Shown here: piece by piece, positions 41,188-53,872 of the stretch
Numbering within the stretch: the first letter of the stretch is position 1
Layout: each line of letters begins with the position of its first letter
Origin: Prevotella sp.
GTDB lineage: Bacteria > Bacteroidota > Bacteroidia > Bacteroidales > Bacteroidaceae
NCBI GenBank assembly: GCA_017645905.1
Contig: JAGCNO010000145.1
Span: forward strand, 1-53,872
Reading direction: 5' to 3'
Length of the DNA: 53,872 nucleotides
Program-made: the position numbers and the translations under genes
Notes under the pieces: model-generated
The model's input: the letters and a program-made list of their open reading frames with translations, nothing else
The model's database searches: none
What the model was told of the DNA's origin: nothing

Positions 41188-44100
41188 ATGATGAAACAAA
41201 ATCTAAGAAGAACACGCATTGTTCAAACTACTATCCTGATTGTTTTGCTGATGTCAGCATGGTGTGGTGTTCAGGCGCAAAACGCTTATAGTGGCACCGT
41301 CGTTGCCGATGAGGGCGCGTGGTGCTGGTTTGCCGACCCGAGAGCCCTTCACTACGAAAATGCCGCTGGCACCATCAATGCCTCCTATATCGGCTACATC
41401 GACGTGCACGGCAATGTCAAGGCCACGCAGTACGACTGGCTCACGGGCCGCAAGACCGATGTGCTGGTGCGCAGCTACTTTCAGCCCGACGACCACAACA
41501 ACCCCACCTTTCTGGTGCTCCCCGACGAGCGCGTGATGATTTTCTACACTCGCCACACTGACGAGCCGCGCATCTGGTACCGCATAAGCCGCAAGCCAGG
41601 CGACATCACCGCCCTGGGCGAAGAGAAATACCTGGCCACGGCCGACAATACCACCTATCCCTCGCCGTTCATACTTAGCGACGACCCGCAGCACATCTAT
41701 CTCTGCTGGCGAGGCATCAAGTGGCACCCCACCATCGCACGCCTGACCATGCCCGACTCCGAGGACAACTGCAAGTTCGACTTCGGACCGAAGCAGATGG
41801 TGCAGAGCACGGGCGCACGGCCCTACGCCAAATATCAGAGCAACGGCAAAGACAAGATTTACGTGAGCTACACCACCGGACACCCTGACAATGAGATGCC
41901 CGACTGGCTCTATTTCAACGTCGTGGACATCAACCACGGCAACGGGCCCATTCTGCGCGATCTGAACGGCAAGCAGCTGAGCGTCATACAAAACGGCGTG
42001 TTCAACGTCAGCAAGACCGACAGCTATGCCAACAACTATCCCGCCACCATCGTAGACCGCACGGCCAATATCCGCAACTGGGTGTGGCAGATAGCGCTGG
42101 ACAAGAACGAGAACCCTGTCATCGCCTACCCGCACATTGACAACGCCAAGACGACGCATGTCTATTGGTATGGCCGCTGGACAGGCTCGACATGGCGCAA
42201 TACGTGGGTGCAGTATGGCGGACATGCGTTCCACCAGAACTGGAACTCCACCGAACTGTGCTACAGCGGAGGCATGGCCCTCGACCCCGACAATATCAAT
42301 GACCTGTACCTCAGCATACCTACCAAGAACGGACAGTACAATAAGGACGGCGTCTACGAGATTTGGCGATATACCATCGACGACGAGGGCAAGGTGGCCG
42401 CCTCAGAGCAGCTGACACAAGGCTCGGCGAAAAACAACGTGCGCCCCTACATTATGCCCGGCTCAGCAGGCTCGCCTATGCGACTGGTGTGGATGCAGGG
42501 CGACTACTACTACTGGATAGTGAAGCAGGGCTATCCTAAAGGCTACCCCACTGGCATTCGCTGCGATTATGACTGGCAAGAACTGCCCACCGTGGAGCCT
42601 GCCGACCTCACTGTTCCTGCATGCCTCTGCTTCGGCACGAACCAGACGGTGACCATGGCCTTTGCCATGAACACATCGAAATACGAAGGGACGCTCTTCA
42701 CCATCGACGGTAACGTACCCCTGACCTACCGCCTGCGCGCTAGTGACCAATACCCGGAGATTGTGCTGGGCGACAAGGTCTACCGCAGCCAGAACCGCCT
42801 GCTCACCAGCGACGATTGGGCAACGCTCTCGACAGGCACAAGTGGCGATAACCACCCCACAAAGGTCACTACGTGGGTGCTCACGCTGACCTACGACGGA
42901 CACACACTGACCACCTACCGTAACGGACTCGTAGACCAGGTGATTGAGACGGAAGGACTGGACGGCCTGATCGATGCAAGCGGCACCACGGGCGAAGACG
43001 GAGAGGTGACACCCTATAACCACACCTGCCTATACATCGACTTGGACTATGTGTGCCACTCTCCCATGGTGGTGCAGGAGAAGGTACGCAATGCGCAGAA
43101 AGAAGCACAGTCACAGCTGGGCAGTGCGGCCCTCGACGTCCTGCAGCTACCTGCCGAGACACGTACCGACCTGGTGCTGCCGTCTACCTCGCTGGGTATG
43201 GACGTCAGCTGGACCTCTTCCGACGAGACAGTCATCACCTCCGGCGGCGTGCTCCTGCCCCTGAAAGCTGATGCCATGGTCACCCTCACCGCAACAATAG
43301 GAAGTAATAGCCGCTCTTTTGAGGTGAAAGCCCTGCAACGCGACATCCCCAAGAATCTGCGTTATGCCAAGGACAGCCTCGACCTGACTGCAAACACCGC
43401 CACGGGCTTCAGCACGAACAAGTATGAGGTGGCTCCGGCAGGACTGCTTGCCGGGTTGCGCTCGTTCACGTTTCTCGTCACCGTCAACGCTAAGAGCCTC
43501 GCCTCCATGCCGCGTGTCTACGACTTCGGCTCGGGCAGCGGCAACAGTATCTTCCTGAGGGCAAACCCGCTGGCAGCTGGCGTGAAATATAATGGCGGAA
43601 CCACAACCATGGTCAGTGGGACGACGACACTCGCCACCAACAAGGACTATCGTCTGGCCGTGACTTACGATGCCGCCTTGCGTACAACTAAAATATATAT
43701 AGACGGCGTGGAGAACACCAGCGGAACAGCCAACCAGGTGGAGGCCTATCAGCTGGAGCAGCTGGCAAGAGACACGCGCAACTACATCGGCCGTACACAG
43801 TGGTGGGATAGTAACGTGGCTTCCAGCAACGTGGACTTCAAAGGCACCATCGACGGCTTCCGCCTCTACGATGTTTGCCTCACTCGCAAGGAGATTTGCG
43901 AGCTGCAAGGTCTCCCTTATGAGCAAAAGGAGTTGCCCACGGCACTGGTGAACGGCGACTTCGAGAGCTCTTATTCAGTGCAGGCCGGCAGCGGAGTGAG
44001 CAGCGACCGCGCCATCTATGTGCCACAGGGATGGACGGTGCAGCGCAGCAATCCCAACGAGAACGACATCACGGCGTTGCGAAGTGGCGACCTCTACTAT

Positions 44101-44646
44101 AATTTCTTCGAGGCCAACCCAGCACCTTCGTCTGACAGCAAACAAACCTACTGGATTCGACAGAACTGGGGCACACCCACGCTGACCCTTACCCAGGAGC
44201 TACGCCTGCCCGAGGGCAAGTATGTGCTCAGTGCCGATTTGTGGAAAAGCGGACTGGGCGGTGACGCCATCATCAGCGTCATCACCGAGGGCGGAACCAC
44301 CGTCAGCTGCCCCTCGTTGGACAACAAGGAGGAATGGCAGCAGGTGAACATCGCCTTCAAGAGCGACGGCGACGCCTCGACCACCATCCAGCTGGCTGCT
44401 ATTCACACGTCTAGCGGTTCTACCAAGATTATTGGTTTCGACAACATCGTCATTCAGATGGAGGGCGATATGAAGGGCGACGTGAACGTCGACGGTGCCG
44501 TCGACGTGGCCGACATTGCCGCCATCATCGACGTCATGGCAGGTAGCAGCCTGCAGTACAAGGGGAGAGCCGACGTGAACGCCGACCATACGGTCGACGT
44601 GGCCGACATCGCCTCCGTCATCGACATCATGGCGGCTGTACATTAA
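41188..44646 (+). CDS. Secreted BNR-propeller protein with LamG and dockerin-like modules (possible polysaccharide lyase)
   Basis: 1152 residues from ATG at 41188 (another ATG follows directly). Signal peptide ends near GVQAQ. Residues about 30-440 are a BNR_4-type beta propeller opening with GAWCWFADPRA, the start seen in ulvan-lyase-like families PL24/PL25 and uncharacterised relatives. Then an atypical Ig-like domain (about 620-715), LamG (about 735-905), a CBM-like beta-sandwich (about 915-1095) and a C-terminal pair of dockerin-type calcium loops (GDVNVDGAVDVADI and ADVNADHTVDVADI). No T9SS sorting tail is present; the dockerin-like end may serve attachment. With GH2 and GH78 downstream, action on a rhamnose- or uronate-containing glycan is likely; lyase activity is not proven by sequence. 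Confidence 0.85.
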   Translation: MMKQNLRRTRIVQTTILIVLLMSAWCGVQAQNAYSGTVVADEGAWCWFADPRALHYENAAGTINASYIGYIDVHGNVKATQYDWLTGRKTDVLVRSYFQPDDHNNPTFLVLPDERVMIFYTRHTDEPRIWYRISRKPGDITALGEEKYLATADNTTYPSPFILSDDPQHIYLCWRGIKWHPTIARLTMPDSEDNCKFDFGPKQMVQSTGARPYAKYQSNGKDKIYVSYTTGHPDNEMPDWLYFNVVDINHGNGPILRDLNGKQLSVIQNGVFNVSKTDSYANNYPATIVDRTANIRNWVWQIALDKNENPVIAYPHIDNAKTTHVYWYGRWTGSTWRNTWVQYGGHAFHQNWNSTELCYSGGMALDPDNINDLYLSIPTKNGQYNKDGVYEIWRYTIDDEGKVAASEQLTQGSAKNNVRPYIMPGSAGSPMRLVWMQGDYYYWIVKQGYPKGYPTGIRCDYDWQELPTVEPADLTVPACLCFGTNQTVTMAFAMNTSKYEGTLFTIDGNVPLTYRLRASDQYPEIVLGDKVYRSQNRLLTSDDWATLSTGTSGDNHPTKVTTWVLTLTYDGHTLTTYRNGLVDQVIETEGLDGLIDASGTTGEDGEVTPYNHTCLYIDLDYVCHSPMVVQEKVRNAQKEAQSQLGSAALDVLQLPAETRTDLVLPSTSLGMDVSWTSSDETVITSGGVLLPLKADAMVTLTATIGSNSRSFEVKALQRDIPKNLRYAKDSLDLTANTATGFSTNKYEVAPAGLLAGLRSFTFLVTVNAKSLASMPRVYDFGSGSGNSIFLRANPLAAGVKYNGGTTTMVSGTTTLATNKDYRLAVTYDAALRTTKIYIDGVENTSGTANQVEAYQLEQLARDTRNYIGRTQWWDSNVASSNVDFKGTIDGFRLYDVCLTRKEICELQGLPYEQKELPTALVNGDFESSYSVQAGSGVSSDRAIYVPQGWTVQRSNPNENDITALRSGDLYYNFFEANPAPSSDSKQTYWIRQNWGTPTLTLTQELRLPEGKYVLSADLWKSGLGGDAIISVITEGGTTVSCPSLDNKEEWQQVNIAFKSDGDASTTIQLAAIHTSSGSTKIIGFDNIVIQMEGDMKGDVNVDGAVDVADIAAIIDVMAGSSLQYKGRADVNADHTVDVADIASVIDIMAAVH

Positions 44647-44680
44647 TAACAACCGGAAAATTGTGATTCGTTAAAACTAA

Positions 44681-47920
<3,240 letters not shown>

Positions 47921-47953
47921 TAAATTGATAATCGAAAATTAGTAAATCGTAAA
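47921..47953 (+). repeat. AAATCGTAAAT-type tract before greA
   Basis: Degenerate units ATTGATAATCGAAAATT and AGTAAATCGTAAAT fill the whole 33-bp gap between the GH2 stop and greA. Confidence 0.65.
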
Positions 47954-48418
47954 TTGGAATACATGTCACAAGAGGGCTACGACAAGCTCGTAGCCGAACT
48001 TCACCAGCTGGAAAGCGTAGACCTTCCCCAGGTGCGTGAGGCCATTGCCGAGGCCCGCGACAAGGGTGACCTCAGCGAGAACTTCGAGTATCACGCCGCC
48101 AAGCGCGAACAGGCACGGCTGCTTAGCCGTATCCGCTTCAAGCAGCGCGTCCTCGAGTTTGCCAGAGTCATTGATACGTCAAGGCTTGACGGCAACAATG
48201 TAGGACTGCTCAGCAAGGTGGAACTCACCAATATGACCACCAACAGCCACATGGCCTATACCATCGTCAGTCCTCATGAAGCCAACCTGCGCGAAGGGAA
48301 GATTTCCATCAAGTCGCCCATCGCTCAGGCACTTCTGAAGAAGAAAGCAGGCGACATCGTCGAGGTTCGCGTCCCAGCCGGTCTGATGAAGTTACGCATC
48401 GAAAGCGTCAGCCTCTGA
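47954..48418 (+). CDS. greA: Transcription elongation factor GreA
   Basis: 154 residues from TTG at 47954, or 151 from ATG at 47963. GreA proteins of the phylum commonly begin M-x-Y-M-S/T-x-E-G, and MEYMSQEGYDKL from the TTG start lines up, so TTG is my choice. The coiled-coil tip residues (EARDKGDLSENFEYHAAK) and the C-terminal FKBP-like fold are intact. It rescues backtracked RNA polymerase. The leader is an AAATCGTAAAT-type repeat tract running straight into the start. Its place between two glycosidase genes is unusual. Confidence 0.95.
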   Translation: MEYMSQEGYDKLVAELHQLESVDLPQVREAIAEARDKGDLSENFEYHAAKREQARLLSRIRFKQRVLEFARVIDTSRLDGNNVGLLSKVELTNMTTNSHMAYTIVSPHEANLREGKISIKSPIAQALLKKKAGDIVEVRVPAGLMKLRIESVSL

Positions 48419-48422
48419 AACT

Positions 48423-50849
<2,427 letters not shown>

Positions 50850-50851
50850 CT

Positions 50852-50893
50852 CCTAACTCTCAACTCTTAACTCTCAACTCTCAACTCTCAACT
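50852..50893 (+). repeat. Six heptamers abutting the isomerase-like start codon
   Basis: CCTAACT, CTCAACT, CTTAACT, then CTCAACT three times, ending exactly at the ATG (50894). There is no room for a Shine-Dalgarno site. Confidence 0.88.
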
Positions 50894-52042
50894 ATGATCG
50901 CCATCTACACACTCACCTCCGAGTTGCACGACGAAGCCGCCGTGTCTGCCGTAACCAAGGAGTTTCTTGGTAGTCTCGGCTTTGACTTCGACTATAAAGG
51001 CAGCAATTATGAAGACTACGGCACCCATCCCCTCGACCTCATTTACGTTCGTACTGGAGGCACCGAGGGCATCTTCAAGCGACTGCTGCCCGACTTGCAG
51101 AAGAAGTCGCAGTTGGAGGGGATTTGTAATCCCCGACCCATCTACCTCCTTACCTCTGGCAAGAGCAACTCCTTGGCCGCCTCGATGGAAATCCTCTCCT
51201 ACCTGAACCAGCAGGGCATGAAGGGCGAAATCATTCACGGCCCAGCCGAATACATCCGCAGCCGCATCGGCATCCTCGCCAAGGTGAGCAAGGCACGCAA
51301 AAGCCTAATCGGCTGCCGTCTGGGTGTCATCGGCCGACCCTCCGACTGGCTCATCTCCAGCAACGCCGACTACAACATCCTGAAAGAAAAGATCGGCCTC
51401 GTAATGGTCGACATCCCTATGGACGAGCTGCTTAATGCCTGCAAGGAATCCAGCATCTACGACGCCCTGAAGACCATCATCCGTAAGCACGACCTCCAAG
51501 GCTTCACCCTTCGCTGCTTCGACCTGCTCACCGCCCTCAAGGATACGGGTTGCTTAGCCCTTGCCAAGCTCAACGCTGAGGGCATCGTCTCGGGTTGTGA
51601 AGGTGATGTTCCCGCCCTTGTCACCATGATGATTGCCCAGTCTTTGACGGGCCTCTCGGGCTTCCAGGCCAACCCTTCGTCCATCAATGTCGAGACGGGC
51701 GAGATGCTCTTTGCCCATTGCACCATCCCGCTCAACATGGTGGAGCGCTACGAGCTGGACACCCACTTTGAGTCGGGCATCGGCACCGCCGTCCGAGGCT
51801 TCATGGCCAAGGGCGACGTCACCGTCGTCAAGGTCTCCGGCGACCTCTCCCGCTCCTTCATCGCCGAGGGAACGCTCCTCAGGAACGAGTCGAAGCCCGA
51901 CCTCTGCCGCACCCAGCAGGTCATACGTCTCTCCGACCCCACGCAGGCCGCCTATTTCCTCACCAACCCCATCGGCAATCACCACATCGTCCTGCCCGGC
52001 CATCTGGGAGCAGCTTTCAAAGAGTTGACAGATAATCTATAA
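50894..52042 (+). CDS. L-fucose/L-arabinose isomerase-like protein
   Basis: 382 residues from ATG at 50894; the frame extends upstream through repeats and the GH78 end, but that start is not credible. The fold signature is weak but the C-terminal half has CEGDVPALVTMMIAQSLTG (about 234), GFQANPSSIN and HCTIPLNMVERY, and ends with NHHIVLPGHLG, as in fucose-isomerase-type proteins that act on sugars. The activity is not certain, since it is shorter than classical FucI or AraA. A GGGGATT palindrome (51118-51134) encodes EGICNPRP. It may use sugars freed by the rhamnosidase operon. Confidence 0.7.
   Translation: MIAIYTLTSELHDEAAVSAVTKEFLGSLGFDFDYKGSNYEDYGTHPLDLIYVRTGGTEGIFKRLLPDLQKKSQLEGICNPRPIYLLTSGKSNSLAASMEILSYLNQQGMKGEIIHGPAEYIRSRIGILAKVSKARKSLIGCRLGVIGRPSDWLISSNADYNILKEKIGLVMVDIPMDELLNACKESSIYDALKTIIRKHDLQGFTLRCFDLLTALKDTGCLALAKLNAEGIVSGCEGDVPALVTMMIAQSLTGLSGFQANPSSINVETGEMLFAHCTIPLNMVERYELDTHFESGIGTAVRGFMAKGDVTVVKVSGDLSRSFIAEGTLLRNESKPDLCRTQQVIRLSDPTQAAYFLTNPIGNHHIVLPGHLGAAFKELTDNL
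51118..51134. repeat. GGGGATT palindrome copy in the isomerase-like gene
   Basis: GGGGATTTGTAATCCCC, with 7-bp arms around TTG or TGT, in frame within the N-terminal domain. Two other copies lie in aroB and the ATPase gene. Confidence 0.8.
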
Positions 52043-52054
52043 TCAAACACCTAT

Positions 52055-53620
52055 ATGCCCATTCTCAACGAGCGTGCAGAACTGCACAAGACCATCTGGA
52101 AGATAGCCAACGACCTGCGGGGCAGCGTCGACGGCTGGGAGTTCAAGGCCTACGTCCTCGGCTCCATCTTCTACCGTTTCATCTCGGAGAACATCTGCGA
52201 CCACTTCAACCAGCGCATGCACGAACTTGGTCATACCGACTTCAGCTACGCCGATATGCCCGACGACCAGGCGCAGGCTGGAATGTCCGATGCCGTATCG
52301 ACGAAGGGATTCTTCATGCTCCCCTCGCAGCTCTTCCAGAACGTCGTGAAGGACTGCGACCGCGACGAGAACCTCAACGAGCACCTCAGCGCCATCTTCC
52401 GCAGCATAGAGGCCTCGGCGACAGGCACCGATTCGGAGGACGACCTGCGCGGCCTCTTCTCCGACTTCTCCGTAGACAGCGCAGCCCTCGGCTCGACCGT
52501 CATCAAGCGCAACCAGCTCTTGGCCAAGGTGCTCAAGACAGTCGCCACAATGGACCTCGGCTCGAAGTACAACGATACCGACAACGACACCTTCGGCGAC
52601 ACCTACGAGTTCCTCATGCAGATGTACGCCTCCGAGGCCGGAAAGAGCGGAGGCGAGTTCTTCACACCCCAGCAGGTCAGCGAGCTGCTCGCACGCCTTG
52701 CCTCATGGAACAACCCCAGCATCAACAAGGTCTACGACCCCGCCTGCGGTTCCGGCTCGCTGCTCCTGAAGTTTGCCAAGACCGTAGGCCGCAAGAACCC
52801 CCATCTGCGTTACTACGGCCAGGAGGTGAACCCCACGACCTACAACCTCTGCCGCATCAACATGTTCCTGCACAACGTGAACTACGACCTCTTCGACATC
52901 CGGCTGGAGGACACGTTGCTGAAGCCACAGCACAAGGACTTCGCACCCTTCGACGCCATCGTCTCCAATCCGCCCTACTCGCTGAAGTGGCAGGGCAAGG
53001 ACAACCCCATCCTCATCAACGACGAGCGCTATGCCCCGGCTGGCGTGCTCGCCCCGAAGAGTGCCGCCGACCTCGCCTTCACCATGCACATCCTCTGGCA
53101 CCTCTCAGAGCAGGGCACGGCCGCCATCGTAGAGTTTCCCGGCGTGCTCTACCGGGGCGGCGACGAGAAGAAAATACGTCAGTACCTGGTGAAGCACAAC
53201 TTCATCGATACCGTCATACAGCTGCCCGCCAACCTCTTCTTCGGCGTAGGCATCGCCACCTGCATCATCGTCATGAAGCGAAGCGCCAAGACCGACTCCT
53301 CCGTGCTCTTCATCGACGCCAGCCGCCTCTTTGCCAAGAACGGCAACAAGAACATCCTCCTGCCCGAGCACCAGGAACGCATCGTGCAGCTCTTTGCCAA
53401 CCGCCGCGACGAGCAGTATCTGGCCCGCCTGGTGAAGAACGACGACATACTCGCCAACGACTGCAACCTCAGCGTCTCCTCGTATGTAGAGCAGGAAGAC
53501 ACCCGCGAGGTCATTAACATCAGCGAGGTCAACGCACGCCTCCAGACCCTCATTGCCGAGGGAGCGGCGCTGAACGGGCGGATAGAGGAAATCATCAGAA
53601 ATGAACTGAAAACCGAGTGA
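52055..53620 (+). CDS. hsdM: Type I restriction-modification DNA methyltransferase subunit
   Basis: 521 residues. N-terminal HsdM helical domain (LHKTIWKIANDLRGSVDGWEF split over residues 8-28, and GSIFYRFISENI), then the SAM motif DPACGSGSLL (about 227) and the adenine-methylation motif NPPY (about 305) in VSNPPYSLKW. It methylates adenine at the site chosen by HsdS. Neither hsdS nor hsdR is inside the window; they are expected to the right, beyond the 22-bp array. It begins 12 bp after the isomerase-like gene. Confidence 0.95.
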   Translation: MPILNERAELHKTIWKIANDLRGSVDGWEFKAYVLGSIFYRFISENICDHFNQRMHELGHTDFSYADMPDDQAQAGMSDAVSTKGFFMLPSQLFQNVVKDCDRDENLNEHLSAIFRSIEASATGTDSEDDLRGLFSDFSVDSAALGSTVIKRNQLLAKVLKTVATMDLGSKYNDTDNDTFGDTYEFLMQMYASEAGKSGGEFFTPQQVSELLARLASWNNPSINKVYDPACGSGSLLLKFAKTVGRKNPHLRYYGQEVNPTTYNLCRINMFLHNVNYDLFDIRLEDTLLKPQHKDFAPFDAIVSNPPYSLKWQGKDNPILINDERYAPAGVLAPKSAADLAFTMHILWHLSEQGTAAIVEFPGVLYRGGDEKKIRQYLVKHNFIDTVIQLPANLFFGVGIATCIIVMKRSAKTDSSVLFIDASRLFAKNGNKNILLPEHQERIVQLFANRRDEQYLARLVKNDDILANDCNLSVSSYVEQEDTREVINISEVNARLQTLIAEGAALNGRIEEIIRNELKTE

Positions 53621-53648
53621 CCGTCACGTAGGCGTAATAGGCGGGCGG

Positions 53649-53872
53649 AGAAAGAACGGCTTTTTCTCATAGAAAGCGCTCGGCGACGAAGGAGACGCTT
53701 GCGTAATGAAATGGAGCAAGAACGGCTTTTTCTCATAGAAAGAACGGCTTTTTCTTATAGAAAGAACGGCTTTTTCCCATAGAAAGCGCTCAGCGACGAA
53801 GGAGACGCTTGCGTAGTGGAATGGAGCAAGAACGGCTTTTTCTCATAGAAAGCGCTCAGCGACGAAGGAGAC
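53649..53872. repeat. 22-bp array with 66-bp higher-order pattern, open at right edge
   Basis: Ten complete 22-bp units from 53649 plus the start of an eleventh. Three unit types: A (AAGAACGGCTTTTTCTCAT), B (AAAGCGCTCRGCGACGAAGG) and C (AGACGCTTGCGTARTGRAATGG without its last two bases being variable). Order is A B C A A A B C A B C-start, so A-B-C form a 66-bp repeat that stays in the same 22-bp phase. It starts 28 bp after hsdM and runs off the window. No gene or spacer-like unique sequence lies in it. Confidence 0.9.

Noticed and set aside
53649-53872. CRISPR array
   Set aside because: Units are contiguous with no unique spacers of constant length, and no cas genes are in the window.

Overview
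The window looks like chromosome of a Bacteroidota member, most likely Bacteroidales and probably Prevotellaceae. The evidence is a type IX secretion (T9SS) operon (porP-gldK-gldL-gldM-gldN), T9SS cargo with C-terminal sorting signals, a SusC/SusD pair, many secreted pectin-type glycosidases, and promoters with the Bacteroidota -7 box TAnnTTTG paired in several cases with TTTG about 19-20 bp upstream. Shine-Dalgarno sites are largely absent. The species call is inference; no 16S sequence is in the window.

Layout. 1-398: leftward promoter and leader that look like the front of an rRNA operon lying just off the left edge, plus a strong hairpin. 399-11137 (-): a giant 3235-residue LamG/Fn3 surface protein and a small companion, both with T9SS sorting tails. 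11659-15611 (-): GH2 and GH28 enzymes overlapping by 4 bp. 15699-18858 (-): leuB, serA, serC. 19736-26916 (+): a four-helix-bundle/zinc-ribbon gene, then porP, gldK, gldL, gldM, gldN. 26949-28643 (+): GH43. 28863-30884 (-): metal P-type ATPase. 31260-38102 (+): susC, susD and a flippase. 38109-40882 (-): aroB and an S41 protease, convergent with the flippase. 41188-50849 (+): a BNR-propeller protein with LamG and dockerin-like modules, GH2 beta-galactosidase, greA and a GH78 rhamnosidase. 50894-53620 (+): a fucose-isomerase-like protein and hsdM. The last 230 bases are a repeat array.

How it works together. The T9SS core would export and anchor proteins such as the giant protein and its companion. 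GH28, GH2, GH43, GH78 and the BNR (possible lyase) protein point to rhamnose-, galacturonate- and galactose-containing plant polysaccharides such as rhamnogalacturonan. SusCD imports glycans, and the isomerase-like protein may act on deoxy- or pentose sugars.

Most unusual is the repeat landscape. (1) At least five non-coding tandem arrays share an exact 22-bp period although their sequences differ from locus to locus. (2) A second layer of degenerate 7-bp (also 8- and 15-bp) tracts lies directly against start codons and also in frame inside genes. (3) Short palindromes (GGGGATT..AATCCCC, and a C-rich/G-rich type) are embedded in frame in several unrelated genes. A 35-bp, 33/35-identical segment occurs in two unrelated coding sequences. 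I do not recognise the 22-bp family as a described element.
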